NCBI RefSeq assembly: GCF_000585375.1
Contig: NZ_KK073874.1
Span: 7,413,913 to 7,477,912 of the forward strand
Source: Cryptosporangium arvum DSM 44712
GTDB taxonomy: Bacteria > Actinomycetota > Actinomycetes > Mycobacteriales > Cryptosporangiaceae
Reading direction: 5' to 3'
DNA: 64,000 nucleotides
Part shown: in pieces, positions 1-10,611 of the stretch
How positions within the stretch are numbered: position 1 is the stretch's first letter
Layout: each line of letters starts with the position of its first letter
Program-made: the position numbers and the translations under genes
The notes under the pieces: model-generated
Seen by the model: the letters and a program-made list of their open reading frames with translations, nothing else
Told to the model about the DNA's origin: nothing
Databases searched by the model: none

Positions 1-147
1 TTTCTCCCGTAGCGCGACGCCGGCGGCGTGGACTTCGAGCGGATCGGACCAGGTTCCGAAGACGTGACTGAGGAATCTCGGGCCTTCGGCGTCAGGAAGC
101 GCACTCACGAGATCGACGGTAACTCCGATCGCGGTTGGCTCATACAC
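1..147 (-). CDS. Partial hypothetical protein (N-terminal 49 residues)
   Basis: An open frame starts with GTG at 147 and runs leftward off the window edge without a stop. The visible product begins [18 protein letters not shown] and continues with an ordinary mixed composition ([12 protein letters not shown]...), which looks protein-like. I do not recognise the family. It is divergent from nucS, with only 49 bases between the two starts, so the two probably have back-to-back promoters. The frame stays open upstream of the GTG, so the start could lie further right. Confidence 0.45.
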   Translation of the reverse strand, partial: MYEPTAIGVTVDLVSALPDAEGPRFLSHVFGTWSDPLEVHAAGVALREK

Positions 148-158
148 CGATGTCCGGC

Positions 159-188
159 TTGCGACTCGTTCCCGCTGGGTCCTAGCCT
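159..188 (+). promoter_or_regulatory. Putative leaderless promoter of nucS
   Basis: A TTGCGA hexamer (159-164) lies 18 bases upstream of TAGCCT (183-188), which fits the actinobacterial TANNNT -10 pattern. The nucS GTG follows 8 bases after the -10, where transcription would start, and no Shine-Dalgarno sequence is visible. This suggests a leaderless mRNA, which is common in actinobacteria. The call rests on spacing and hexamer match only. Confidence 0.45.
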
Positions 189-196
189 GGTTCGCC

Positions 197-856
197 GTGC
201 GCCTGGTCATTGCCCGCTGCTCCGTCGACTACATCGGTCGACTCACCGCTCACCTCCCGCCCGCGACACGGCTGCTGCTCGTCAAGTCCGACGGTTCGGT
301 GTCGATCCACGCCGACGACCGGGCCTACAAGCCGCTGAACTGGATGAGCCCGCCGTGCCGGCTGGAGGAACAGCCCGGCGCCTGGACGGTGATCAACAAA
401 GCCGGTGAGCAGCTGCGGATCACGATCGAGGAGGTCCTCCACGACTCCACCCACGATCTCGGCGTCGACCCCGGGCTGGTGAAGGACGGCGTCGAGGCCG
501 ATCTGCAGCGACTGCTGGCCGAGCACATCACGACGCTCGGCGAGGGCTACACGCTGATCCGGCGCGAGTACCCGACCGCGATCGGCCCGGTGGACATCCT
601 GTGCCGGGACGCCACCGGGGGCACGGTCGCGGTCGAGATCAAACGGCGGGGCGAGATCGACGGGGTCGAGCAGCTCACCCGCTACCTCGAGCTGCTCAAC
701 CGTGATCCGCTGCTCGCACCGGTCGCCGGGGTGTTCGCCGCGCAGCAGATCAAGCCGCAGGCGTCGGTGCTCGCCGCCGACCGCAGCATCCGCTGCGTCA
801 CGCTCAACTACGACGCGCTGCGCGGCATCGACGACAGCGACGGCAAGCTGTTCTAG
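197..856 (+). CDS. nucS: Mismatch-specific endonuclease NucS (EndoMS)
   Basis: 219 residues, the normal length for actinobacterial NucS. The N-terminal DNA-binding half carries the family signature ([22 protein letters not shown]). The C-terminal RecB-like nuclease half has the PD-(D/E)XK residues: Asp in GPVDILCRD and Glu-x-Lys in VAVEIKRR, followed by [10 protein letters not shown]. NucS cleaves both strands at G-T, G-G and T-T mismatches and replaces MutS/MutL mismatch repair in many actinobacteria, working with the beta clamp. The start is GTG, chosen from the family N-terminus and the leaderless promoter just upstream. Proximity to murA and the atp operon matches conserved synteny. Confidence 0.95.
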   Translation: MRLVIARCSVDYIGRLTAHLPPATRLLLVKSDGSVSIHADDRAYKPLNWMSPPCRLEEQPGAWTVINKAGEQLRITIEEVLHDSTHDLGVDPGLVKDGVEADLQRLLAEHITTLGEGYTLIRREYPTAIGPVDILCRDATGGTVAVEIKRRGEIDGVEQLTRYLELLNRDPLLAPVAGVFAAQQIKPQASVLAADRSIRCVTLNYDALRGIDDSDGKLF

Positions 857-879
857 CGCACGAGCCCTACCGTGGACTC

Positions 880-1506
880 GTGTTCGAAATCCTGACCGGC
901 ACCGGGCTCGCCGCCTCCTCCGGTCTCAACGCCTACATCCCGCTGCTGACGCTCGGACTGCTCTCGCGGTTCACCGACACCGTGACGCTGCCGGCCGGCT
1001 GGCAGTGGCTCGACGGCGGCTGGGCGCTGGTGATCCTCGCCGTCCTGCTGACCGTCGAGATGGTCGCCGACAAGGTGCCGATCGTCGACTCGATGAACGA
1101 CGTCGTGCAGACCGTCGTGCGTCCCACCGCGGGCGGGCTCGCGTTCGGCGCCACCACCACGTCGGACGCGGTGACGGTGAGCGACCCGGGCAGCTTCTTC
1201 TCCGGGGGAGCGTGGGTGCCGGTCGCCGTCGGTGTCGTGCTGGCGCTCGTCGTGCACGCCGGCAAGGCCACCGCGCGACCGGCGGTGAACGCCGCCAGCG
1301 GGGGGTTCGGCGCGCCGGTCGTCAGCGTGCTGGAGGACGCCGCCGCCCTGGGCATGTCGCTGCTGGCGCTCCTGGCGCCGATCCTGGTCGTGGTGGCGCT
1401 GGCCGCGCTCGTCACGTTCTTCTGGTGGGCGCTCCGGAAGGTCAGGGCACGACGCCGACGGAAGGCCGAGCGTCGCGCTATACATTCTCAGACTTCACTT
1501 AGGTAA
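880..1506 (+). CDS. DUF4126 family integral membrane protein
   Basis: 208 residues. It opens with a small-residue-rich segment (TGTGLAASSGLNAYIPLLTLGLL) typical of DUF4126, followed by several hydrophobic helices (WALVILAVLLTVEMVADKVP; VGVVLALVVHA; LLALLAPILVVVALAALVTFFWW) and a basic cytoplasmic tail (RKVRARRRRKAER). Some family members carry the label 'permease', but no substrate is known. The GTG start lies 23 bases after nucS, so the two genes are probably co-transcribed. No catalytic motif is visible. Confidence 0.8.
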   Translation: MFEILTGTGLAASSGLNAYIPLLTLGLLSRFTDTVTLPAGWQWLDGGWALVILAVLLTVEMVADKVPIVDSMNDVVQTVVRPTAGGLAFGATTTSDAVTVSDPGSFFSGGAWVPVAVGVVLALVVHAGKATARPAVNAASGGFGAPVVSVLEDAAALGMSLLALLAPILVVVALAALVTFFWWALRKVRARRRRKAERRAIHSQTSLR

Positions 1507-1555
1507 CATTTCGCCCTACCTCATTCCTCCAGGTGTAGCCCGGAGCCGAGGAGAC

Positions 1556-1600
1556 ATGTCACGGTCGGACTTCGGGGTACGACCGTCCTGGGGGGCTTGA
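1556..1600 (+). CDS. 14-residue leader peptide coupled to the ureohydrolase-like gene
   Basis: A short frame, ATG to TGA, encodes MSRSDFGVRPSWGA. It has a better Shine-Dalgarno sequence (GAGGAG, 1548-1553) than the gene it precedes. Its TGA (1598-1600) shares its A with the ATG at 1600, giving a TGATG stop/start overlap typical of translational coupling. The ribosome that translates it could re-initiate directly on the next gene. Whether the peptide is made is unknown; it is too short for similarity to help. Confidence 0.4.
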   Translation: MSRSDFGVRPSWGA

Positions 1601-2583
1601 TGGAGATCGACATCATCAGCGTGCCGTTCAGCGCTACCGGCAGAGCCGGCGGCGCGGCGGCCGGACCGGCGGCTGTGCACGCCCAAGGACTCATCGGACG
1701 GATCCGGGACGCCCTGCCGGGCGGCTGGACACCGTTCGAGACCACTCCGGTCACGGGCGGCGAGCGGTCGCTGATCCGCAGTTCGGAGACCGGCCTGCTG
1801 AACGAGGGCGCGCTGGCCTCGATGATCGACGGGGTCGCCGACGCGGTCTCGGCCAGCCACATCGACGGTCACTTCCCCCTGTTGCTCGGCGGCGACAACC
1901 CGATCCTGCTCGGCGGGCTCGTCGCCACCGGCCACCGCGCTGCGGGCGCGGCCGGGCTGCTGGTCCTGTCGGGGCGCGAGTGCGCCTGGCCGCCGGACAA
2001 GTCACCGACCGGGCTGGCGTCGGACTGCACGCTCGGGCTGGCGCTGCTCGCGCAGACCAACGCCGTGCTCTCCAACGGCCTCTCCCGGCGGTTGCCGCTG
2101 GTGCCGCCGGGCGCGGTCGCCGTGCTCGGCACCCGGGACGCCGCCGAACTGGGCGCGGCCGGCATCCCGTCGCTGTCGGGCAGCATCCTGGTCAAGTCGG
2201 ACACCGACCTCGACGTCACCGGCGCGTCCGCCCCCGTGCTCGCGCGGCACGTGGCCGAGGCGATCGAGCACATCACCCGCACCACCGACGACTGGTGGCT
2301 GCACGTCGACCTCAGCGTGCTCTCCGACCAGGCGCTGCCCGACCCCGCCCGCCCGCTCCCCGGTGGGCTGTCCTGGGAGCAGCTCACCACGATGACCCGC
2401 GCCGCGCTGAGCACCCCCGGCCTGGTCGGCTGGAGCGTCACCGGCTACGACGCCGACCACGACCTGGAGCGCGCCAACGCGGCCCACCTCGCCGACCACC
2501 TGGTCGGCTCGGTGGGCGCACTGCCGGTGCGGACCGCGCTGCCCGCGGGGTCCGCACTGGACGCGCTCTCCACGCGGCCCTAG
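1600..2583 (+). CDS. Degenerate ureohydrolase (arginase/agmatinase-fold) protein
   Basis: About 327 residues with the ureohydrolase layout, but the binuclear manganese site looks broken. The first signature (usually GGDHS) reads LLLGGDNPILLGG, replacing the ligand His by Asn. The DAHxD region reads LVLSGRECAWPPD. The last (usually DxDxxDP) reads HVDLSVLSDQALPDP, keeping only part of the Asp set. Arginase activity is therefore unlikely; a binding or regulatory role, or another hydrolase reaction, is possible. ATG at 1600 is preferred over TTG at 1597 because it forms the TGATG overlap with the leader. The stop overlaps the stop of the convergent mutase gene inside CTAG (2580-2583). Confidence 0.7.
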   Translation: MEIDIISVPFSATGRAGGAAAGPAAVHAQGLIGRIRDALPGGWTPFETTPVTGGERSLIRSSETGLLNEGALASMIDGVADAVSASHIDGHFPLLLGGDNPILLGGLVATGHRAAGAAGLLVLSGRECAWPPDKSPTGLASDCTLGLALLAQTNAVLSNGLSRRLPLVPPGAVAVLGTRDAAELGAAGIPSLSGSILVKSDTDLDVTGASAPVLARHVAEAIEHITRTTDDWWLHVDLSVLSDQALPDPARPLPGGLSWEQLTTMTRAALSTPGLVGWSVTGYDADHDLERANAAHLADHLVGSVGALPVRTALPAGSALDALSTRP

Positions 2584-4592
2584 ACCGTCGTCGAGTGGAT
2601 CTCTTCGATCACGGTCACGATCTCGGCCATGATCTCGTTGAGGCCGTAGTCCTTGGGGGTGAACACCCGGGCGACGCCGGAGGCCTTCAGCATCTCGGCG
2701 TCCTCGGGCGGGATGATGCCGCCGACGATCACCGGCACGTCGTCGAGGCCGGCCGCGCGTAGGCCCTCGATCACCGTCGGCACCGCGAGCGCGTGCGCCC
2801 CGGAGAGGATCGACAGGCCGACGACGTGCACGTCCTCGGCGACCGCGGCCGCGACGATCTGCGCCGGCGTCAGCCGGATGCCCTGGTAGATCACCTCGAA
2901 GCCGGCGTCGCGGGCCCGCACGGCGATCTGCTCGGCGCCGTTGGAGTGCCCGTCCAGGCCCGGCTTGCCGACGAGCATCCGCAGCGGTCCGCCGAGTCGC
3001 TCCCCGGTGGAGCGCACCCGTTCCCGGACCGCGGCGAGCGCGGTGGCGGTCTCGGCGCCCGGGTTCGCGGCGGCCGCGGCCGAGACCCCGGTCGGGGCCC
3101 GGTACTCACCGAAGACGTCCCGGAGCACGTTCGCCCACTCCCCGGTCGTGACGCCGGCACGCACGCAGGCGATCGTCGGCTCCATCAGGTTCGTGCCGTT
3201 CTTGGCCGCGTCGGCGAGCGCGGCCAGCGTCGCGTCGACCGCGCCCTGGTCACGCGCGGCCTTCCAGGCGGCCAGCTTCTCGCACGCGGCCTGTTCGACC
3301 CCGGCGTCGACGGTGAAGATCGCCTTGTCGGTGCCGCCGCCGGCGGTCAGCGGGCTCGGCTCGGTCTCGGTGAATTTGTTGACGCCGATGATCGTGTCCT
3401 CGCCGGCTTCGACCCGGGCGCGCCGCTCGGCCAGCGAGCGCACCAGCTCGCCCTTCATGTAGCCGGACTCGATCGCCGCGACCGCACCGCCGATCTCCTG
3501 GACACGGGCGATCTCGGCCCGTGCGCCGTCCAGAATCGACGCGACCTTCGCCTCGACGACCGTGGAGCCGTCGAAGATGTCGTCGTACTCGAGCAGGTCG
3601 CTCTCGAACGCGAGCACCTGCTGCATCCGCAGCGCCCACTGCTGGTCCCACGGGCGCGGCAGGCCGAGCGCCTCGTTCCAGGCCGGCAGCTGGACGGCCC
3701 GGGCCCGCGCGTTGCGCGAGAGCGTCACGCCGAGCATCTCCAGCACGATCCGCTGGACGTTGTTCTCCGGCTGCGCCTCGGTCAGGCCGAGCGAGTTGAC
3801 CTGGACGCCGTACCGGAACCGGCGGTGCTTCGGGTTCTCCACGCCGTAGCGCTCGCGCGTGATCTCGTCCCAGAGCTGGGCGAACGCGCGGAGCTTGCAC
3901 GTCTCCTCGACGAACCGCATGCCGGCGTTGACGAAGAACGAGATGCGCGCGACGACGTCGCCCATCCGCTCCGGCGGCACCTGGCCGGCGTCGCGCACCG
4001 CGTCGAGCACCGCGATCGCGGTGGACAGGGCGTAGGCGACCTCCTGCACCGGCGTCGCACCGGCCTCCTGCAGGTGGTACGAGCAGATGTTGATCGGGTT
4101 CCACTTCGGCAGGTGCACGACCGTGTGGGCGATCATGTCGGTGATCAGCCGCAGGCTGGGCCCGGGCGGGAACACGTACGTGCCCCGGCTCAGGTACTCC
4201 TTGATGATGTCGTTCTGGGTGGTGCCGGTGAGGTCCTCGAGCTTCGCGCCCTGCTCCAGAGCGACGGCCTCGTAGAGCGCCAACAGCCACATCGCGGTGG
4301 CGTTGATCGTCATCGACGTGTTCATCTTCTCGAGCGGGATGCCGTCGAACAGCGCGTGGGCGTCGCCGAGGTGGGAGATCGGCACGCCGACCTTGCCCAC
4401 CTCACCCCGGGCCAGCTCGTGGTCGGGGTCGTAGCCGGTCTGCGTCGGCAGGTCGAACGCCACCGAGAGGCCGGTCTGACCCTTGGCCAGGTTGCGTCGG
4501 TACAGCGCGTTCGACGCGGCCGCCGAGGAGTGCCCGGCGTAGGTCCGCATCACCCACGGACGGTCGCGATCCGGCGAGGACGGGTACGGCAT
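2580..4592 (-). CDS. ecm: Ethylmalonyl-CoA mutase-like B12-dependent mutase (MeaA family)
   Basis: 670 residues, the size of actinobacterial MeaA/ethylmalonyl-CoA mutase and shorter than methylmalonyl-CoA mutase large subunits. The N-terminal TIM-barrel substrate domain includes GLSVAFDLPTQTGYDPD, MTINATAMWLLALYEA and FPPGPSLRLITDMIAH. The C-terminal cobalamin domain has the DxHxxG motif in GKPGLDGHSNGAEQIA and the later GGIIPPEDAEMLKASG. The enzyme would interconvert ethylmalonyl-CoA and methylsuccinyl-CoA in the ethylmalonyl-CoA pathway; ccr and other pathway genes are not in the window. A cobalamin adenosyltransferase gene lies 2.2 kb away. Assignment to ethyl- rather than methylmalonyl-CoA rests on family resemblance. 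Confidence 0.85.
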   Translation of the reverse strand: MPYPSSPDRDRPWVMRTYAGHSSAAASNALYRRNLAKGQTGLSVAFDLPTQTGYDPDHELARGEVGKVGVPISHLGDAHALFDGIPLEKMNTSMTINATAMWLLALYEAVALEQGAKLEDLTGTTQNDIIKEYLSRGTYVFPPGPSLRLITDMIAHTVVHLPKWNPINICSYHLQEAGATPVQEVAYALSTAIAVLDAVRDAGQVPPERMGDVVARISFFVNAGMRFVEETCKLRAFAQLWDEITRERYGVENPKHRRFRYGVQVNSLGLTEAQPENNVQRIVLEMLGVTLSRNARARAVQLPAWNEALGLPRPWDQQWALRMQQVLAFESDLLEYDDIFDGSTVVEAKVASILDGARAEIARVQEIGGAVAAIESGYMKGELVRSLAERRARVEAGEDTIIGVNKFTETEPSPLTAGGGTDKAIFTVDAGVEQAACEKLAAWKAARDQGAVDATLAALADAAKNGTNLMEPTIACVRAGVTTGEWANVLRDVFGEYRAPTGVSAAAAANPGAETATALAAVRERVRSTGERLGGPLRMLVGKPGLDGHSNGAEQIAVRARDAGFEVIYQGIRLTPAQIVAAAVAEDVHVVGLSILSGAHALAVPTVIEGLRAAGLDDVPVIVGGIIPPEDAEMLKASGVARVFTPKDYGLNEIMAEIVTVIEEIHSTTV

Positions 4593-4683
4593 CGGGCACC
4601 TCCGGCGTCGGTGCCGCGAATTCTACTGACGAGTAACCGCGTGTCCGCCATGGCGCGCGCCACAGATTCGCAGGTGAATCGAA

Positions 4684-4983
4684 TCAGGCCCGGATCGGCT
4701 CGCGGGCTCCCTCGGCGCGGAGGATGCGGCGCAGACCGAGCGCGCCGAGCAGCCGCGCGACCCGGGGCGGCACGTCACGCAGCAGCAGTTCGCGGCCGGC
4801 GCTCGTCGCCCGGCGCTCGACCCCGAGCACCATGGCCAGCCCGATCGCGTCGACGGTCTGGACGCTCGACAGGTCGAGGACCAGCGGGCCGGTACCTGAC
4901 CGGATCGCCTCGTCCAGCTGCCCCCGCAGCCCGCCGACGGTGGCCGCGTCGAGCCGCGGTCCGGCGACGACCAGCTGGTTCAT
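4684..4983 (-). CDS. STAS-domain anti-sigma-factor antagonist
   Basis: 99 residues, a single STAS domain. The core strand and phosphorylation-site loop are visible in GPLVLDLSSVQTVDAIGLAMVLG, where a Ser in the DLSSVQ-VDAIG loop is the likely kinase target. Such proteins bind an anti-sigma kinase in the cytoplasm and release a sigma factor. No kinase or sigma gene is adjacent, so the partner is unknown. It is divergent from the DUF2007-like gene, with 178 bases between them. Confidence 0.8.
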   Translation of the reverse strand: MNQLVVAGPRLDAATVGGLRGQLDEAIRSGTGPLVLDLSSVQTVDAIGLAMVLGVERRATSAGRELLLRDVPPRVARLLGALGLRRILRAEGAREPIRA

Positions 4984-5161
4984 CCGGCGCCCCCTCTGCC
5001 GACCGGCTGCACTAACAGCGCATCACGCTGCATTATCCATTAACGGGCAGCAAATACGGCAAGCGGGGCATAGGACATCAGCTCCACCAAACGGTGAAAG
5101 CCCGGTAACTCCGGAAGCATTCCGCGTCGTCAGCGTGGACCGCGGGTGGCACACTGGGGGC

Positions 5162-5470
5162 GTGACGGGGTTCGTGGCCGTGATGTTCGCGTTCGTAGTG
5201 GTGGCGTTCCTGGTCCTGATGCTTCGGTGGACGTACGGAACGGGCAAAGTTTCCGGCCCGGCGCCGGACGGGAAGAGCTCCGACTTCGGCCTGCTCCACG
5301 AGGTCGCGGTCGCCGCGTCGGCCGGCGAGGCCAACGCGCTGCGCGCTGTGCTCTCCGACGCCAACATCCGCTCGACCACCAGCGACGCCGGACGCGGGCG
5401 CGTCCGGGTGCTGGTGTTCGCCGCGGACCTGCAGAAGGCGCGGGCCCTGGTCGGGCCCGGCACCTACTGA
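5162..5470 (+). CDS. Small membrane-anchored DUF2007-like protein
   Basis: 102 residues from GTG. An N-terminal hydrophobic helix (FVAVMFAFVVVAFLVLMLRW) is followed by a short linker and a ferredoxin-like domain (LLHEVAVAASAGEANALRAVLSDANIRST...VRVLVFAADLQKARALV) like the DUF2007/putative signal-transducing family. The upstream in-frame extension to 4724 is rejected because it overlaps the STAS gene on the other strand and has poor composition. The GTG start agrees with the hydrophobic N-terminus. Function is unknown. It is convergent with murA, with 4 bases between them. Confidence 0.65.
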   Translation: MTGFVAVMFAFVVVAFLVLMLRWTYGTGKVSGPAPDGKSSDFGLLHEVAVAASAGEANALRAVLSDANIRSTTSDAGRGRVRVLVFAADLQKARALVGPGTY

Positions 5471-5474
5471 CGGC

Positions 5475-6767
5475 TCAGAACTCCTCGTCCTCCACGGTGA
5501 CGCGCTCGATCGTCGCGCCGAGACCCCGCATCTGGCTCAGGAAGTCGGGGTAACCGCGGTCGATGTGGAACGCGTCCGCCACCTCGGTGACGCCGTCGGC
5601 ACGCAGCCCCGCGATGACCAGGCCCACACCCGCGCGGATGTCGGTGGCCCGCACCGGAGCACCCGACAGCCAGTCTTTCCCGCGCACGACCGCGTGGTGG
5701 CCGTCGGTGCGCACGTCGGCACCGAGGCGGAGCATCTCGTTGATGAACATGAAGCGCGCGTCGAACACATTCTCGGTGACCATCGACGGACCGTCGGCCA
5801 CCGCGCCGAGCGTGATCGCCATCGGCAGCATGTCGGTGGCGAAGCCCGGGTAGGGCAGCGTCACGATGTCGACCGCGCGCGGCCGCCGCTCCATCCGGAC
5901 CCGGAAGCCCTCGGACGGCTCCATCGGGTCGAGGAAGTCGATCTGCGCGCCGGCCTGGTTGAGCTTGTCGAGCGCGATCTCCAGGTGACGCGGCTCGCTC
6001 CCCCGCACCGTGACGTCACCTTGGGTGATCGCGGCCGCGAACGCCCAGGTGCCGGACACGATCCGGTCGGGAACCGTGCGGTGGGTGACCGGACGCAGCT
6101 CCTCGACGCCCTCGACCTCGAGCGTCGACGTACCGGCGCCGTGGATCTCGGCGCCCATCTCGGTGAGCATCGAGCAGATGTCGACGATGTCGGGCTCACG
6201 GGCGGCGTTGTCGATCACCGTCGTGCCCTTGGCCAGCACCGCGGCCATCAGAATGTTCTCGGTGGCACCGACGCTCGGGAAGTCCAGCCAGATGCGCGCG
6301 CCGTGCAGCCGGGACGCGCGGGCCACGACGAAGCCGTGCTCGCTGGTGATCTCCGCGCCCATCCGCTCCAGGCCGGCGATGTGGTAATCGAGCCCGCGGG
6401 AACCGATCGCGTCACCACCGGGGTGCGGTACCCGCACCTCACCTCGCCGCGCCAGCAGCGGGCCCAGCACGTTTATCGACGCACGCATCCGGCGGACCAG
6501 GTTGTAGTCGGCCTCGGTGCCCGGCTGGGCCGGCACGTCGATCGTCAGCGTCTCGTCCTCGAGGGCCGCCTCGCAGCCGAGGCGCCGCAGCACCTCACTC
6601 ATGATCGTCACGTCGAGGATACGGGGGACGTTCGTGAGCACCGTGCGGCCCTCGACGAGCAATGACGCCGCCATCAGCTTCAGGACGCTGTTCTTGGCAC
6701 CACTGACCGTGACCTCGCCAACCAGCGGGGTCCCACCTGTCACACGAAATAGCTCCACCGGGCCCAT
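5475..6767 (-). CDS. murA: UDP-N-acetylglucosamine 1-carboxyvinyltransferase MurA, Asp-type active site
   Basis: 430 residues from ATG at 6767 ([12 protein letters not shown]), matching the family N-terminus; the longer frame to 7229 would overlap the divergent adenosyltransferase gene. MurA transfers enolpyruvate from PEP to UDP-GlcNAc, the first committed cytoplasmic step of peptidoglycan synthesis. The catalytic Lys is in [10 protein letters not shown] (K25). At the site where E. coli has Cys115, the loop reads [11 protein letters not shown], with Asp at about residue 119. The same Cys-to-Asp change gives fosfomycin insensitivity in Mycobacterium tuberculosis MurA. A typical actinobacterial neighbour of the atp operon. 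Confidence 0.95.
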   Translation of the reverse strand: MGPVELFRVTGGTPLVGEVTVSGAKNSVLKLMAASLLVEGRTVLTNVPRILDVTIMSEVLRRLGCEAALEDETLTIDVPAQPGTEADYNLVRRMRASINVLGPLLARRGEVRVPHPGGDAIGSRGLDYHIAGLERMGAEITSEHGFVVARASRLHGARIWLDFPSVGATENILMAAVLAKGTTVIDNAAREPDIVDICSMLTEMGAEIHGAGTSTLEVEGVEELRPVTHRTVPDRIVSGTWAFAAAITQGDVTVRGSEPRHLEIALDKLNQAGAQIDFLDPMEPSEGFRVRMERRPRAVDIVTLPYPGFATDMLPMAITLGAVADGPSMVTENVFDARFMFINEMLRLGADVRTDGHHAVVRGKDWLSGAPVRATDIRAGVGLVIAGLRADGVTEVADAFHIDRGYPDFLSQMRGLGATIERVTVEDEEF

Positions 6768-6839
6768 CCTACGGGCCGCGCGGGAGTGCTCCGTGTCATG
6801 TCCACAACGGTCTGGCCATCCGGTGGATAACCTCGGGGA

Positions 6840-7412
6840 ATGGCCGTGCACCTCACTCGCATCTATACCAAAACCGGCGATTCCGGGACGACGAACCTCG
6901 GCGACATGAGCCGGGTCGCCAAGACGCACCCCCGGATCGGGGCGTACGCCGACGTGAACGAGGCGAACGCGGTCGTCGGGGTGGCGCTCGCGCTCGGTCA
7001 ACTCGCCGACGAGGTCGCGGAGGTGCTGCGGCCGATCCAGAACGACCTGTTCGACGTCGGCGCCGATCTCGCGACGCCCGTCGCCGAGGCCCCGAAGTAC
7101 CCCCCGCTGCGGGTGACCGAGGCCCAGGTGGAGCGCCTCGAGGGCTGGTGCGACGAGTTCAACGCCCGGCTGCCCAAACTCGACAGTTTCATCCTGCCCG
7201 GCGGCACCCCCGGGGCGGCGCTGCTGCACCAGGCCACGACCGTCGTCCGGCGGGCCGAGCGGTCCACCTGGACGCTGCTCGAGGCCGAGCCGGAGACGAC
7301 CGGCACGCTGCCGGCGAAGTACCTCAACCGGCTCTCGGACCTGCTGTTCATCCTGTCGCGCATCGCGAACCAGGGAAACGACGTGCTCTGGAGCCCGGGC
7401 GCTAGCGCGTAG
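6840..7412 (+). CDS. Cob(I)alamin adenosyltransferase, PduO type
   Basis: 190 residues from ATG. The PduO/MMAB-type ATP-binding N-terminus is clear: [15 protein letters not shown], then [19 protein letters not shown]-terminal helices include [18 protein letters not shown]. The enzyme moves the adenosyl group of ATP to cob(I)alamin, making the cofactor needed by mutases such as the one at 2580-4592. TAACCT (6828-6833) lies 6 bases before the ATG, consistent with a -10 box and a leaderless transcript. The 3' end overlaps the convergent DUF2550 gene by 11 bases. Confidence 0.9.
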   Translation: MAVHLTRIYTKTGDSGTTNLGDMSRVAKTHPRIGAYADVNEANAVVGVALALGQLADEVAEVLRPIQNDLFDVGADLATPVAEAPKYPPLRVTEAQVERLEGWCDEFNARLPKLDSFILPGGTPGAALLHQATTVVRRAERSTWTLLEAEPETTGTLPAKYLNRLSDLLFILSRIANQGNDVLWSPGASA

Positions 7413-7830
7413 GGAAGGAACCGGGAGCGGCGGACTCCAACCAGCTCAGGAAGCCGGTGAGCGCGCTGCCGCTCATCGCCAGCTCGACCGGGCCGCTGCG
7501 GTCGGTGCACTCGAGCACGACCGAGCCGGTCATCAACGCGAGCGTCTCCTGCTCGCTCGGGTCGCGCCGCCCGATCACCACCAGATCCCGGCGGGTCAGG
7601 ACGCGGCGCGGCCACGGGGAAACGCTGAACAGCCGGTACCAGCGCAGCTGGTCACCGTTGAACCGGGCGAGCCCGAGGGCCCACCCGCGTCCGAGGCGCG
7701 CCCGGTACAGGCGCATCGACAGCTCCACCGCTCCGCTGCGTGCGATCAACACCCGGCGGACGAACAACACGGCCAGCAGGCCGAAGCCCAGCACGAACAG
7801 GAGCGCGACGCCTTCGAGCACAGTCGCCAT
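7402..7830 (-). CDS. DUF2550 membrane-anchored protein
   Basis: 142 residues from ATG at 7830. One N-terminal membrane helix ([23 protein letters not shown]) is followed by a soluble region rich in strands ([43 protein letters not shown]...[18 protein letters not shown]). DUF2550 proteins sit directly downstream of atpC in many actinobacteria, as here with a 28-base gap, but their function is unknown. Starting at 7881 would overlap atpC and add a non-conserved basic stretch, so the shorter form is preferred. Confidence 0.85.
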   Translation of the reverse strand: MATVLEGVALLFVLGFGLLAVLFVRRVLIARSGAVELSMRLYRARLGRGWALGLARFNGDQLRWYRLFSVSPWPRRVLTRRDLVVIGRRDPSEQETLALMTGSVVLECTDRSGPVELAMSGSALTGFLSWLESAAPGSFPTR

Positions 7831-7858
7831 CCGCCGTGCTCCCCCGCGCCCCTGGGCC

Positions 7859-8143
7859 TCAGTACTGCCCGGCAGGAGCACCCTCGGGGGTGCTCACGGT
7901 CTCGGCCAGAACCGACACACCGTCCGAGGTGACCGACAGGAAGCCACCGTGCACCGTCCAGCGGTGCTCACCGTCGGCCGCGCGCACGCGCACCTCGCCC
8001 GGGTCGACCAGCTCACCGAGCAGCGGCGTGTGCCCCGGCATGATGGCCAGTTCGCCCTCGGTCGTGCGGGCGATCAGGATCGACGCCTCGCCGGACCAGA
8101 TCTTCTCTTCGACGGACACGACCTCGACGTGCAGCTCCGCCAC
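7859..8143 (-). CDS. atpC: F1 ATP synthase epsilon subunit, short form lacking the C-terminal helices
   Basis: 94 residues from GTG. The N-terminal beta-sandwich domain that contacts gamma and the c-ring is complete (LHVEVVSVEEKIWSGEA, GELAIMPGHTPLLGEL, HRWTVHGGFLSVTSDGVSVLAE). The protein then ends in STPEGAPAGQY, where typical epsilon subunits of 120-138 residues continue into two alpha-helices that can inhibit ATP hydrolysis. The last codons contain a perfect 8-bp inverted repeat (7876-7895, loop 4). No frameshifted remnant of the helical domain is evident before DUF2550. It is the last subunit gene of the operon. Confidence 0.92.
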   Translation of the reverse strand: MAELHVEVVSVEEKIWSGEASILIARTTEGELAIMPGHTPLLGELVDPGEVRVRAADGEHRWTVHGGFLSVTSDGVSVLAETVSTPEGAPAGQY

Positions 8144-8168
8144 GGCAGACTCCTCGTTTGGTTCGGAT

Positions 8169-8200
8169 GCGGGTCCCGGGCCGTTCGGCCCGGGACCCGC
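8169..8200 (-). terminator. Strong intercistronic hairpin between atpD and atpC
   Basis: A perfect 14-bp inverted repeat (GCGGGTCCCGGGCC and its complement) with a GTTC loop begins 18 bases after the atpD stop. No T-run follows in the direction of transcription, and atpC with its own ribosome binding site (GAGGAG) comes next. It is more likely a partial terminator, RNA stabiliser or processing site than a full stop. Confidence 0.6.
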
Positions 8201-8218
8201 GGTAAGACTGGGGACAGC

Positions 8219-10608
<2,390 letters not shown>

Positions 10609-10611
10609 GGA

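Noticed and set aside
28-408. A 126-codon rightward frame overlapping nucS
   Set aside because: It overlaps the strong NucS start and has Arg-rich, non-conserved composition. The minus-strand frame 1-147 looks more protein-like.
1497-1530. Possible iron-box (DtxR/IdeR) sequence TTAGGTAACATTTCGCCCTACCT
   Set aside because: Only the left half resembles the TTAGGTTAGSCTAACCTAA consensus and the spacing is wrong.
4593-4683. A cobalamin riboswitch upstream of the B12-dependent mutase
   Set aside because: The gap is only 91 bases, with no B12-box sequence and no room for the large aptamer.
2793-5015. A 740-codon rightward frame antisense to the mutase gene
   Set aside because: It crosses the mutase gene, its upstream gap and the STAS gene. 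It has no motifs; a GC-bias shadow. The same applies to long antisense frames over atpA-atpD, EccC and eccD.
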